The position numbers were made by a program, and so were the translations under genes. From Galaxea fascicularis (Eukaryota > Cnidaria > Anthozoa > Scleractinia > Euphylliidae), in NCBI GenBank assembly GCA_948470475.1, contig OX419341.1, forward strand, positions 4,639,353 to 4,703,352: 64,000 bases of DNA, in the 5' to 3' direction. Positions 1 to 11,935 of the stretch are shown here, piece after piece; position 1 is the stretch's first letter, and each line of letters begins with the position of its first letter. The notes below the pieces were generated by a model, which saw only the letters and a list, made by a program, of their open reading frames with translations, searched no databases and had not been told where the DNA came from.

Positions 1-626
1 GTGATGCCTTAGTGAAAATAAAATATAGAAAGGAATCGTCAGATATCGTTATGCTAAGTTTGTGTATTTTAACGACAACCGTGAAAAAGCTAAAAAGTCT
101 GTCACAGAAAAGCAGAAAACTAAGCTTGTTTGTGTTCCCACGGTCCTGTCGTGTTTATTTCCGCTGGCACGTACTCACACAGGCAGCCCAATGCTTTAAC
201 AAATCGAGTTTGAGTCACAAAATACATGTATAATTTTTTATATTAGGCTGTGCGGAAATCATCCACAACATCCATTTGCAACTCGAAAAGCCCGAGTGTA
301 GGCCATTACGGCCTCTAGTTGTAATAATACTAGCATACATCCAGTGACTTCATTAAAATGAAAGAACAATACAAATTTAACAGTTTCCGTTTCGTTTAGT
401 CCACATCAAATTAGCCAATCTGTAGATTGTAAATTATGATTAACTAACCCTTTTGCTCATGAAACTTTCAAAAGAGCTGGTCAATGATTTTTTGGCTTTT
501 TGCAGCAGATTGGGACCTTCTCTGTTCTTCTGATTTTGTTGGCCCTATAAAAATGTCAAATGCATCAAGTTTACAAACCAGCTTTATAGTACATCCTTGG
601 CAAGACAAAAGAAAAAGACTGGACTG

Positions 627-827
627 AATAGACCTTTTTAGCTTGTAGATTTTGTTTTCCCATTGCAGACCACGTGATGTTACCCTAGAGAGCTGTTTCT
701 TTGAAATTTTGCCATATTGACGTGCATATGTACACATAATTTATGAAAAGACAAAAAGCAAATTCCCTTGGGAAGATCACATGGTCTACATTGGGAAAAC
801 AAAATCGACAAGCTAAAAAGGTCTATT
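627..827. mobile_element. palindromic MITE-like element, AATAGACC family, copy 1
   Basis: About 200 bp with long terminal inverted repeats. It begins AATAGACCTTTTTAGCTTG and ends with the reverse complement. The arms continue inward through TTTTGTTTTCCCA for about 50 bp. A second copy in opposite orientation lies at 12234-12434 and matches over nearly the full length. There is no coding capacity. This is a non-autonomous DNA-transposon structure in sequence downstream of the last visible TBC1D1/4 exon. Confidence 0.8.
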
Positions 828-1368
828 CCCAAGAATGAGGATCAAACATTGGTCCTTTGTGTTAATACACCTTGGGTCCTTACCATTTACACGGAAAACC
901 CGGAAATTCTGGTTGGAAAGTCAAATGGTACATACCACTCCATTTGGAACGCTTTAGAAATTATGGGCCATCGGCTTAATCAATGCATTTTTTCTGTTAT
1001 TTTTTAGCTTTCCAATTGACACTAGCACATTTTGTGATTTATCAGTTTTGTGTTTGGACAAGCTGCAGCATTAAATATTTACACATAAAATTTCCACCCG
1101 GATGGATCATGTAAATGGTAAGCACCCCTTGGCTCCTTAATTTTTGGCTGCCACATGCTACAAGAGATCTACTGTAAATGCAAAATACTGCCCATTTCAA
1201 TCACGGTGTTTGGAATGTCATAATTTCATGGATCCTTTCTAATACCACCGAACTTCAGGAAGCAAGTTGTGAGGAAAAAAACTGTGTTAAAAGGTTTGTT
1301 TTGAGAGAATAAATTGCAGTTCATGAGCATTAATCCTTTCAACCCTATGGGCTGGTTCACACTTTGAC

Positions 1369-1403
1369 ATAAGCATAAGCATAAGCATAAACATAAGCAT
1401 AAG
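1369..1403. repeat. ATAAGC microsatellite
   Basis: Five to six imperfect copies of ATAAGC (one unit reads ATAAAC) lie beside GGTTCACACTTTGACATAAG. A similar but shorter CATAAGCATAA motif occurs at about 43824, also near a 'tttacacac' phrase, so it may be part of a dispersed repeat. Confidence 0.7.
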
Positions 1404-1425
1404 AATTCTCGTATGTTACCCCTAC

Positions 1426-1587
1426 ACATTTCCTCTAGAAGTAGTGGGGAGAAGTTGCTGAAATAACAAGCAAATTCATCTTGTACGATCCTGTCCTAAA
1501 TTCTTGTGACCACTCTGTTTTATAAAGTATTGTAATTATAAGGAGAAACTTGATGCTGATCACTCTTAATGGTTTACAGGGTTAAAC
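1426..1587. repeat. dispersed ~160-200 bp repeat, copy A
   Basis: Shares AAGGAGAAA, ATGCTGATCAC and GACCACTCTGTTTTA, in the same order and spacing, with the repeats at 4086-4292 and 7281-7492. It has no long ORF. Its upstream part is replaced by an ATAAGC microsatellite (about 1369-1403). Confidence 0.65.
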
Positions 1588-1827
1588 ATAATAATAAATA
1601 ATCTCACCATGAATGATAAAATAACCACCAAAATATTGCCATATGACGGTGATGCTCCTTAGCCATTCACTTTTTTCTCACAATGTAGCATTGATATTCT
1701 TCAATACCATTCAAACTAAGAACATAGTATAACTGTACAGACCTTGTACAGTATGTATACCACACTGGTAACCTAAACACCATACTTTTTCTTTCTGAAT
1801 CATGCTGTCTAAATCACAGTTCATTAC

Positions 1828-4800
1828 CTGGCCAGTATGAGTATGCTGCTGTTGTCTTTTTTCATAAATCCCTCTCAGTATGGCCATGATAACTTCATTC
1901 TCTTCAGTCAGGCCAGATGAAGGACTTTCAGCCTGTAAAACAACACAAGCCAAACAATTAATTTTAATCTAGTTTCCTGGAGATTTGCATCAGTTGTGGT
2001 ATCAATTTGTTGTTGGTTTCAACTTTTTTTTCTAGTTTAATTTTTGTTTCCCTTTGTCAGAGATTATTATCTTAATTTGGAACATTAGATAATCAAACTC
2101 TGAAACCTTTAAATTGACCCCCCCCAAAAATTTACCATTTCCAAGTTCCAAAACCCCTCACTTTCAAAACAAGGCTAAGTGCAGAACCTTCCTTGTGGAA
2201 ATGAGTTTTGATTGCACAAGAACAAAAAATCATTTTCATAACAAAGGCTTTGCACTTACCCTCGTTTTAAAACAGAGTCTTAGGACAACCCAGAAATGGC
2301 CAATAATCAATGCCACAACCTGTCCTTTGCAAAAGCCTCCTACTCTGTTACGTAATAGAGATTTGGAAGAGCCCAACATACCCCAATCTAACCCACCCCC
2401 CTCCCTGGGCCACCTCACTACTGAGGGTCTCCTATACTTTTTTCGTGAAACGTGATTGGGACTATTTTTTTCTCGTAAAACGTGATTTAGGTTTATTTGT
2501 TCATTCGTGATTCGTGATTGCCGATATTTGCCTTATCGTGAACATGAACAAATTTTGGGAATTATCCATGACGCACGAACAGTCTCAATATTTTTACGTG
2601 AATGCATTTTCCAAAGTGGTATAGGGGACCCTCACTACTCACAGATCCCTCTCTCACTCGTACCCTCCACTAATATAACAAAATTTTGCTGCAGCTGTCC
2701 AAGTGTTATCAGAATACACACATTACCATATGGAATCTTCGTACTTTTACTTTTTTCAGCTCATGATGTCATTCCTTTGTCTACACTTTAATCGGAAACT
2801 CCTTCAGATCAATCAAAAGGCAGGGTTCACACCATCCATTGTATTAAGCAATATATCACCTTGAATATTTCAGTGAACTCACTCATCTCCTCGTCAGACA
2901 GGGTAATTCTATGCCTCTGCAATATGTCATGCTGCTGCCTGACAGTACGACCTACAAATTGATGCAAGTGTGAGAAAATAAGTAGGAAGTTTTAACATGT
3001 GATCAATAATAAGTCCCCAGGCTTGAGAACTTGCAGGTGAATAGAGCAAGCATTAGGAGTTTCTAACCAGACTTAGAGAAGACCTGGAAGCTTCTTTTGT
3101 CCAACTCTTTACCATTTTCAGCCATCCGTTTACTGATTTTGCTCAACTATTTAACATTTTAAGGCATCTGCTTATTTTTTTTTTCAGTCTGTCTAATTGT
3201 TTAATGAATCTGTTTTTGGACTTTGCTCTACCATTTAACGCTTTTGGCTATCTGTTTAAACAGATGTGGACATTGTTTACACACTTTATCTACCCATTAC
3301 CCGTTTATTTTTACCTGTTTAACAGTAAAGCATTATTGTATGAAATCCTGTGCATGGTCAAATTGTCTCTGAATTTTAGAGATATTAATAGCAACACATA
3401 AAAATGCATAAAATGTATGTGTTGTAGTTTAAATGAATTATTAATTCAAAATGATTTCAACCCAGTTTGATTTTCTTTGTCTCTTAATCCTAATAATAAT
3501 TAAAAATAATTCCTTTGTCAAAATACTGACATTTTTTCATTTCTCCCTCACAACAGATTTGACAAATAGATTAAAAGACCTTCAAAGCTAAATACACTTC
3601 AATCTTTATCATTTCATACAACACACTGACTTGACATACACATGACCTAATAAGAACCTGGTAATTTTTCTGGCAGTTATGATAAAATTCTGCCATTTTC
3701 ATTAATTCAAAGGGGATCAAATATAACTAGCTAAACAATCCTTCCAACTTGATTTATTTACCTTCAAGCTGAACACACAACTGATGAAGATGGTGGAGTG
3801 GACACATGTCGCATACTGATGTGGGGCCTGCCGTCTGCCATGCATTGTTAAAGGCCTGCCTTAAGGACTGCATGACATCATCCACCTGCAGAAATCACAG
3901 ACAACAGAAAACACAGACTCCCCCTATGATAACGCTGAAAACATGCACTGCACTAGCAAAGACATTCTCCTCTACTTTTCTTATTAATATTTCTCTGTAA
4001 AACTTGAAAATTACATGTAACAATATCACATCAAATTTACTCCCAGGTGGTTGTTAGGTAATCACAGCAAGCATCAAGATTTAAGTCCTTTAAACCTCAA
4101 GATCAAAATTTAAATTCTCATTTGTTGCACACACAAATTTCCTATAGAAGTTGTGGGGAGAAGCTGTTAAAACATCAAGCAAATTAATCTTGTGTGATCC
4201 TGTCCTCAATTCTCATGACTACTCTGTTTTACAAAGCATATATATTACAAGGAGAAATTTCATGCTGATCACTGTGGGTTTAAAGAGTTAAATCACTTCT
4301 TGGAATGAAGGGCAAACCAACAAGAGACAAACTTCCTACATTGTATTTCACAACCAAAATAAACTAAGTTCACATGTATGGCACTGGGTTGGGCAGTGGT
4401 CCTACCACTGAAGCAGAAAAGAATAAGAAATGTTCATACAGCATGAGAAAATCAGACAAAATTAAGAAACTAACCAGTTGTTCAGATTGTCCTTTGAAAA
4501 CATAACAGAAGTATTGTCCAGTTCTTGGATCATGGCAAATGAAACCAAAATGCTCTGGTGCTTTTGTTCCCTGTGGTAAGGAATGTCGTGTGAAAAAAAG
4601 CTTCATTAAATGAAAACAGAATAGCCATCAAACAAAACAAACAGCCTACCCCAAACTCCACTTGCTATGTATTTCCTTGTCAATCATTTTTCTTAAGGAG
4701 TTATATTTCTTTGATGGGGATGGGGGACAATGAATGTTACAGTCATCATTTAAACAGTGAAAAGCCCACAGTTAAGAGACATTAACGGGGCTTAACTACA

Positions 4801-7800
4801 GGAAAAGCTTCACATTTTCTACCGAGGAATTTTGAAAGTAGCATCTCCTAATACTTTCAGAATTTATAAGCCGCAACATCTGAGTAACCGTTACTTTAGA
4901 GTAGTAAAACATGCAGGAAGGAAAAATTACGATTCACATAGGCCAATGCTTTAGGGAATTACCACAAAGGTCTGAAAATTAATGTTGGGTCGCCATCACT
5001 TTTATGGGGCCACCCTTGGAACTCTACAGTAACTTGTGTTTACATTTCTTCATCTGGTGATTGTTCTACAGACAAACCTCAAGGCATAAAGTGAATAAAA
5101 AATATCTAGACGTTTTAAATTATGAATGACTAGGAACATTCACAGGGGTTTCAATAATTTTTGAAACAGCCATCTGAGCTAACTAAAGTAAGCCGCGACC
5201 TGATTAATTTTTGTAGACGTTTTAAATTATGAATGACTAGGAACATTCACAGGGGTTTCAATAATTTTTGAAATAGCCATCTGAGCTAACTAAAGTAAGC
5301 CGCGACCTGATTAATTTTTGTAAATAGTTTTAATGAAATCTAGACAAAGTAGGTGGCGGTGAGAGGTAAATTCTGACATAGTAGGTGGTGGTTTTCGCCA
5401 GTTGCTGGCTTCTAATGAAACCTCTGCATTCAGAGAATGAATTCTATTACCCTGGAGAGGAAGAACAAGCCAAAATACAGCCTTGGGTGCAATTCTTGGT
5501 TTTCAGTCACATGACCAGTGACCATATTGGTTCAGTGAAACAAAATAAAGTGTTTGCACAAAAATAGAGTGCAATTGCCAAAGGGTTAGCCTTGTGCACC
5601 AACATGGCTGCCGTGACGTCACATGCAAACCAGCAGTACAAGTCTTTTTTCTTATTTTTTAATATGCTATTTCCATAAAAAAAAAGCCACATAATTAACT
5701 TTGTGCATTCAGCAATTACAGCGAAATGTCAGACCTTGGCCTTTGTACTGACCAAGCCATACATCAAGACCTCAGTCTGATATTTCCCTGTGATGACCTC
5801 ACGCCTGGTTAATAAGTAGTATTTAACCAAAATAGAACAGACCTGCTGACAAAAAGACACTTCTCTTAGCCTCCTTTCCATCAGCTGTGCTTTTGTGGAG
5901 ACACTGAGACAAGACACAGACTGCAAACTGATCTTGAAGAGAATATTTCTATTTTCACCAACAGTACTGAAACTAGCATTTCTGGAGTGGGTTTTGATGT
6001 GAAGCTGCTTGTTTGCCTTTCCAGAACAAAGGTCTCTTGTTTTATCTCCATCACTTGAAGATCTTGGTCTCCCACCAGGATTGCTATTCAATCTTACAAC
6101 TTGAGGTCTGCTTTGAACAGCTTCATCAGTCTTTTCCTCTCCACTGCTAATTCCCACTTGCAATGTTTGTTCACCATCAAGACTCTTTGCCTTTTTTGCT
6201 AAGCGATGTTCATTTGCATGATTCTCAACATGTGCTGTAGTGGCTGTCTCTCTCTGTTCCTCCTGCTTTGCTTTAAGCTGTTTTTCAAGGTCAGACATCC
6301 CTAACCTCTTATTAAACCTTTCTACCAAATCATCTACGAGTGTGGGAGGTGCTTGTCGATGTGAGACAACCACTCTGCCCACATACCAAAGAGGAAAAAT
6401 CACTGTTAGGTTATCACATGATGCCTCAGCTTGAAGATTTGGGCTGCTGTTATTTTTCGGCAAAACTGATTCTTCACATGAGCCTTCTTTTGCTGTTGGA
6501 GAATTTTTTTCAGCGACTTGTTTTGCGGCATCACGGATGCCTTGCAAAAAACCATTTACCTGCGTAAACAAACAAAAAAGAAACACTTGTAAATAATATT
6601 TTGTTTAGCACAATACTTACTTTTTCCCTTCCTGAGATATAAGTCCACTAGATTTTCACCAACAGCATAAATATAGCCATCTTTGTATTACCAGTGTACT
6701 GGTAAAGTACTGTGTGCAACTCAATGGTTATAAACCTATGACAAAGTCTAGAAGTTTCTTTTTGAACCAGGATCAAGATTTGGACCCTAGGATAATAAGT
6801 GACTGACTTCCGAGACCAGAGAGTCAACCTTCATCAATGGACCCTTCTCCAAAATGGCGGCAATGGATTCGAATGAGTTAAAATTGAACTGAATGAAAAA
6901 CTGATACCAGAAAAAGGAAGAGCACCTTTACTTTAGTAACCCTGCATATCAGGTGTTATATCGGCTAAGAAAATGTAAGTTGAAATTTGACAAATTTACA
7001 GACGTTTGTATGACTGGGGGTATGGCGTATACTCCCAGTCATACAAACATCTGTAAAGGTGTTCTCTCTAGTGCTGGTATACATTTTTAACTTTAACTTA
7101 TTTGAATTTTTCGGCCGCCACTTTGGACAAGGGTCTATACCCTGACATCAGTAAAATCTTAACCCTCTATTAATGAACAATACTTCATGACCAGTAATAA
7201 CATTGGGTCTCTCCTAATTAGATACTTAGTCCAACAGATAAAACATGTGATACCCACCACTGGTACCAACATTTTAACCATTTTAACCCTAAGATCAAAA
7301 GTTAAATTCTCATGCAGTACTGCCCACTAAAATTTTCTATAAAAGTAGTGTGAAAAAGTTATTAAAAAATCAAGTAAATTCATCTTGTGTGACCCTTTTT
7401 TCTCCTGACCACTCTGTTAAATACAAAGTGCTAATACAGCGAGTATTACAAGGAGAAATTTCATGCTGATAACTCACACATGTAGAGTTAAAAGTGTGCT
7501 ATCATCCCATCTTTTTTATTACAAAAGTCAGTAGAATTCTACTGCACTCATCACCACTAGAGTACTACTGTGTACATGGAGCTGCCATTACTTGGAGACA
7601 CTGAAGCAAGAAAGTAACTTAAAACCCTTCACACCCTGAGTGACATCAGCATGCATAATTTCATTGTCCTCTCCACAGTTCCTACGGATCTAGGAGTGAG
7701 AATTTGTTTGAACATCAAGATATTCTCTGCTGATTGTTTTGTTCAATCTTCTGACCTGTGTACATGATCACAGGAGAGCAAGGATGATGTAGTGGTGAGA

Positions 7801-10250
7801 GTACTCCCCTCTCACCAATGCACCCTGGTTCCTGGTCACGGTGTCATATGTGGGTCTACATGTAGTTTTGGTTCTCATCTTTGCTCTGAGAGGTTTTTTA
7901 GCTCTCCTCAAGAACCAGCATTGCTAAATTCACCACCTTAATTCACTTTGTGTCAACTTTCTGGTGTTGTCCTCTTTAAACACTGCCTAGGTTTTATATA
8001 TTTATCATGTACAGACACATTGTACGGAGAACTTGCATACTTGTCACTGGTAGGGCTTAAAGGGGATCACAAGCCACTTTAATCAAAAGCATCTACCTCA
8101 AAAATAATTTTCTTAGCATTTATAAACAACAGAGCACTTGCAACAATAATATTGATACAGTGGGACCAAGAAAAAACAAAAAGGCTTCATACTTTCAGGC
8201 AAATGACCTTAGCAAACTAATTACATGAAACAATAACTGTTATTTCTTAGGAGCAGCAGACAAATTTAATTATACTTTATATGTACAGCAAGAGAAACAT
8301 AACAGTGTTTGTAGTAATTTTAAGGCGATTGCTTTCCAATACAGAGCACAGGTTTTGGTGATAAAAAGAGAGTGCCTTGATGATAAAAGAACCAGTCAGT
8401 CCCAGATAAAATTGGCTAAGAAGCCATTTCAAAACAAAGGAAAATTGACACAAAGCTTTCAATGCTGTCTTAGAAGAAACTGGCATCACTTGCAATCATA
8501 TATCTTAGAGAAAAGCTTTTAACCACTTAATCGTGTGTTTTGGTCCCTGGAAATCACAACCCATTGACTGCTTTTGTTTATTTTTATTTTTAAACAAAAC
8601 ATACTTCTACCAAAAGTGGTCAAATTTATTTACATTTTTGTGCACTAGAAGAAAGTTTTAAATAGGCCAAGGACAAGATAAATCCCCCTGTAACTCGACG
8701 TTTGCTGTAGTAAACGGAGATATTGTGTGACAGAAGAAATGCTGCATATGTTTACCATAACAATTAGCACAATATCACCTTGAACTTCAAACTGGGAAAT
8801 GTGTACGTGATTTACGTCCATTTCAAAAAGCTTTTTACCTGTCAAAAATATTAACAAAAACTAACCAAATAAAAAAACCAAGATCTCAGATATAGAAGGA
8901 TATAGAAAACGTAAGGATTTGAATGAAAGCCAGCGGCAATTACCAGAGATCGTGTAGTCAATATTCTCAGGCGGTTTGAAAATTTTTCGCTGAAAAAAAT
9001 CTATGGATGTAAACAATACTTGAAACAATGAAAAAAAAGGGGCAAGCACGGGCTGGAAAATTGCTGATACGATTAAAAAACGTGAGTTTTTTTTACCACC
9101 AAGGGCAAGGTTAAATGTTTTGACAAAGAGAGACCACATATGATCAATTTCCCAAAAGCACGTCGCGTATGCTTTAATTCAAGTAGATATTATGGAGATT
9201 TTCGCGTTCCAAACTCAGTAACAACCATAGCTTCTGGAAAAGTTCAAAACCAATAAGCGGCCCAAAAAGTTTAAATTTACATGAAGGCGGCCATTTATGC
9301 CGTATCAAATTTCTTTTTCCAAGGAAAAATCAAATTTTCAGGCACAGAGAAACCTTACCTAATGACCTTAGCCGATTCCCCTTGGAATTGTTTCGAAAAA
9401 AACGATTCCAGTTTAGCAGAAAAGCTGTTGCGGGAGATACTGCGCAAATTACATAAGAACCACAAACACATTATTTGCAAAAGCCGAAGGCCTGATTGTC
9501 AGATGTAAATGGGTCAAACTAGAGCGAGAGGGAAAGAAAATTTTCGATACAAGAGCGAACACTGTACGTACTTTGAACAACAAAACTTCAGTTTGCCCGG
9601 CGTAACATCAAAATGACTATTAAAGCGAATTTCCTTACCGAACTCGATTCGACGGCCTCAAAAACGTAGCAGTGGCAAGACGAAACGTCGTCGGGAATTT
9701 TTGTCAGATAGGAAAAACTTTTCTTGTCTGTGGAGCGGGCACAGCGTGTTATCGTCTGCACTTGGTGTTGGAATAAAGTCTTGCTGGAGGAACAATCGAT
9801 TGCTTTCACCATCATTTCTTCGACGTTCAAGTAAATCGAGCTTCTCTCCTTTCTTCTTCTGACCTCTGCGATAACCCAAGGTAACATTGCCTGGGTATAT
9901 CGCTTATCCAGCACTGCACTTCCCAAGTAGATAAATCGGAAGCTCGCTCCACCTTCTGTGGGGTTTTCATATTGTTCTTCTTCTTGCGGTTGAACATCGT
10001 CTGTTGTGCACGATTTCTCCGCTACGTCTGTTTCTTCGAAGCTTCCAACGCCACTGTCTAGAGAACTAGACATGCTATACTGATTTGTAGCTGGCGGAGT
10101 TGTACGGGAGCGCAGTCGTCTATGTTTCTCCTCATTCTTCCCCTGCTCCGTCTCCTCCACCACTGCAGCCATCAGAATCAAGGGCTCGAGTGAAAAGCAC
10201 ATGCGTGGTAAACACGAGGGTGTCCGCTCTGGGAACAGCCTCGACTTCAT
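1828..10250 (-). CDS. TBC1D1/TBC1D4: TBC1D1/TBC1D4 (AS160)-like Rab GTPase-activating protein, N-terminal part, six exons, continues past left edge
   Basis: Coding exons in order of reading: 9639-10250, 5843-6559, 4475-4570, 3762-3885, 2860-2951, 1828-1932. All junctions are GT..AG and phases agree, giving 582 residues. Residues ~104-215 form the first PTB domain (YLGSAVLDKR, then AMLPWVIAEVRRR, as in TBC1D1). Residues ~258-520 form the second (LWYVGRVVVSHRQAPPTLVDD, then EHFGFICHDPRTGQYFCYVF) with a long polar insert at ~285-405. The segment after it (CDMCPLHHLHQLCVQLEG) matches the conserved post-PTB stretch of vertebrate TBC1D1/4. The family's Rab-GAP activity controls vesicle traffic such as GLUT4 exocytosis, but the catalytic TBC domain would lie left of position 1. 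ATG 10250 is the first in frame after an upstream TGA; ATG 10172 (residue 27) is an alternative start. RPRSSS (S373) and HSRNAS (S400) look like basophilic-kinase sites. Confidence 0.9.
2140..2280. repeat. possible degraded relative of the GGCCATTTCCGA element
   Basis: The order GGCTAAGTGCAGAAC, then CATTTTCATAACAAAGGCTT, then GCACTTACCCTCG resembles the interior of the element at 59444-59619 (TCTAAGTGCGAAG, TTTTCATAACAAAAACTTCG, GCACTTAGACTCG). Mismatches are many and the ends are not visible, so this is tentative. Confidence 0.35.
2423..2633. mobile_element. 211-bp inverted-repeat element with perfect 6-bp target duplication
   Basis: The ends are GAGGGTCTCCTATAC and the complement of GAGGGTCCCCTATAC. 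ACTACT flanks both sides (2417-2422 and 2634-2639). The interior repeats CGTGA several times (CGTGAAACGTGATT, CGTGATTCGTGATTG, CGTGAACATG, CGTGAATG). No ORF of family type. It sits between exons 5 and 6 of the TBC1D1/4-like gene. Confidence 0.7.
4086..4292. repeat. dispersed repeat, copy B, in TBC1D1/4 intron 3
   Basis: This copy reads from AACCTCAAGATCAAAATTTA to TTTAAAGAGTTAAA. It shares the AAGGAGAAATTTCATGCTGA core with copy C at 7281-7492 and a close version with copy A. The AACCCTAAGATCAAA-type start and GAGTTAAA end suggest defined boundaries. No coding capacity. Confidence 0.7.
5107..5320. repeat. two-copy direct tandem duplication, 107-bp unit
   Basis: Units 5107-5213 and 5214-5320 begin TAGACGTTTTAAATTATGAA and end GATTAATTTTTG. 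I see one difference (AAACAGCC versus AAATAGCC). It lies in TBC1D1/4 intron 2. The near identity points to a recent duplication. Confidence 0.9.
6837..7138. mobile_element. inverted-repeat element (about 300 bp) in TBC1D1/4 intron 1
   Basis: Left end ATGGACCCTTCTCCAAAATG pairs with right end CTTTGGACAAGGGTCTAT. The arms include the GGCGGC / GCCGCC stretch. An inner near-perfect palindrome (6999-7059) carries ACAGACGTTTGTATGACTGG and its complement. No ORF. The terminal (T)AGACCC resembles the AATAGACC ends of other elements here. Confidence 0.65.
7281..7492. repeat. dispersed repeat, copy C, in TBC1D1/4 intron 1
   Basis: Begins TTTAACCCTAAGATCAAAAG and ends TGTAGAGTTAAA. It contains AAGGAGAAATTTCATGCTGA, identical to copy B. 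It is more divergent than A and B in the middle. Same orientation as the other two. Confidence 0.7.
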
Positions 10251-10510
10251 GTTTATAGTTATCGCTGACACTGCCTTTTCTTTTCACCACGTAAAAACAA
10301 CCACGGTTCAACATTTTTGATTAAATATTCATCTCCTAAACTATTGTTTTAATGTCTCATCGGACAACTAAAAACTTTCATGGCTGTTCTATTAGAGACA
10401 AGCAGGCGTTTAAAGAGGGAGGAGTGAGTAAAACGCGTTTCTCCTTTTCATGTCTCCCTCCCCTCTGAACCCCTTCCACGCAGGCTTATTATTATTGTGC
10501 CTCGGGAAGG
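10251..10510 (-). promoter_or_regulatory. presumed 5' UTR and promoter region of the TBC1D1/4-like gene
   Basis: This stretch lies directly upstream of the first coding exon on the minus strand. An in-frame TGA lies about 36 bases upstream of ATG 10250. I saw no clear TATA box. A second reading frame opens at ATG 10314 and overlaps the start of the gene; it has no family resemblance and could be an upstream ORF. The assignment rests on position only. Confidence 0.3.
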
Positions 10511-11265
10511 TTATGAACAAATCAATAAGTTTTGCTTTAATTTAAAACAAAAAACTTTAATTGAGAAAGGCATAGAATTTCGAGGGTCTATCCGATCACT
10601 CCCTTTGTAATTAGCTCGGGCATTTGGGTTTTCAGTTTCTCTAAGTCGAGTTAGTGCTATTCCAATATTAATTTTATGTTCGTAAAACGTCATCACAAGA
10701 TCAGTTTGTAACTAAGACGATAGAGGAAGAAAGACTAACAGCTTACATGCAATACTGATTTAGAAACACCAGACTTTCCTTGCTCGTGACAGCAGGCTAA
10801 ACACAACTAAATTAAAACATAGGCACGCAATGCGTGCTTGAGCTATTTTGTGAAGAGTGGTAAAATGTTGATAAGATAGGGAGAAGTCAGAAAATGGTTG
10901 AATGGTGAGTCATTTATCAGTGGCGCTTTTGGTTTTTGCTATGGTATCGGAGAAGTACGAGCAAACTGTTTTTCATTTGATTTTTGTTTAGTTTTCTTAT
11001 TTCTAAGACTGATTTTGAGTTTGATTTGTACCAATTAAATAGTCATTCATCCTACGTTTTTTGAAACAAGAGTTTCATTAATTCCGCAATAACCGATATG
11101 TAATATATTTTCTATTATTTGTTCATTTTCTTTCTCCGCACTTTCGCAAACACTATATTCTTCCGGTCCCTCAAAACCCCCAAAATATACGTACACATGC
11201 TGAAACAGTTCCAAGACCACATGAAGAAATATTCGCAAACAAACGAACCACCAAATACACCGTAA
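10511..11265. other. gene-free stretch upstream of the TBC1D1/4-like gene
   Basis: I see no coding exon, RNA gene or repeat boundary here. Short ORFs on the minus strand have no family resemblance. The sequence from 11047 onward belongs to frames that run into the element at 11266. Confidence 0.5.
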
Positions 11266-11935
11266 AGCCCCGGCCAAATGATCGCAACATTCAGCGCAAC
11301 ATATCCCAACATTGTTGGCCGTAACATGTTGCGCGCGTTTGGCCACCCTGTTGCGACATGTTGCGACATGTTGCGTGTTGTTGGCTCAAATTTGAAAATG
11401 GTCAAATTTTTCACCCAACATTTGTGGATGTTGCGTGATGTTGTGGTCGTTTGGCCAAGTTCGTGCAACAATGTTGCGTCTGGGCATGCACACTAGCTCG
11501 ATTTGTCTTTTTAAAACGTCATTTGAAAACATGGCGGAAAGTGGCGCGCAATTTGAATTGTGCAAAAACTAGAAGAAATCACCGAGGAAGACATTTCCCT
11601 GAAAATCGTCAGGTCTTCAATCATCAGCTCCTGTACTATGTTGGCAAAGTAGCCCTTCTGCTGTCTTCTTTTGATCCACAACCTTGTTTTTCCTCTTTTT
11701 ACCTCTCTCTCGTCGTCCTCTATAAGCAGCACTAGAGAACATGCCACAACTTTGCAACGCCAAAGGCGAAATCGCTGGTGAACATACTCCATGTTTACAT
11801 CCGGGACAAATATTCGCTGAAAGTATTGCGTAGACTGTTGCGTGATGTCGCATGCGTTTGACCAGCCCTTCGCAACATGATCCAACAATGTTGGGCTATG
11901 TTGTGTTGAAATGTCGCGATCGTTTGGCCGGGGCT
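11266..11935. mobile_element. 670-bp Harbinger-like non-autonomous element with TAA target duplication
   Basis: The ends are AGCCCCGGCCAAATGATCGC and the complement of AGCCCCGGCCAAACGATCGC, directly flanked by TAA on both sides (11263-11265 and 11936-11938). A 3-bp TWA duplication is characteristic of PIF/Harbinger. Subterminal regions repeat CAACAT / ATGTTGCG many times in both orientations. No ORF resembles a transposase or Myb-like protein, so it is probably mobilised in trans. Confidence 0.75.

Noticed and set aside
9281..9508. Plus-strand 75-residue ORF upstream of TBC1D1/4 exon 1
   Set aside because: No family resemblance; it lies in the intron between exons 1 and 2, on the opposite strand.
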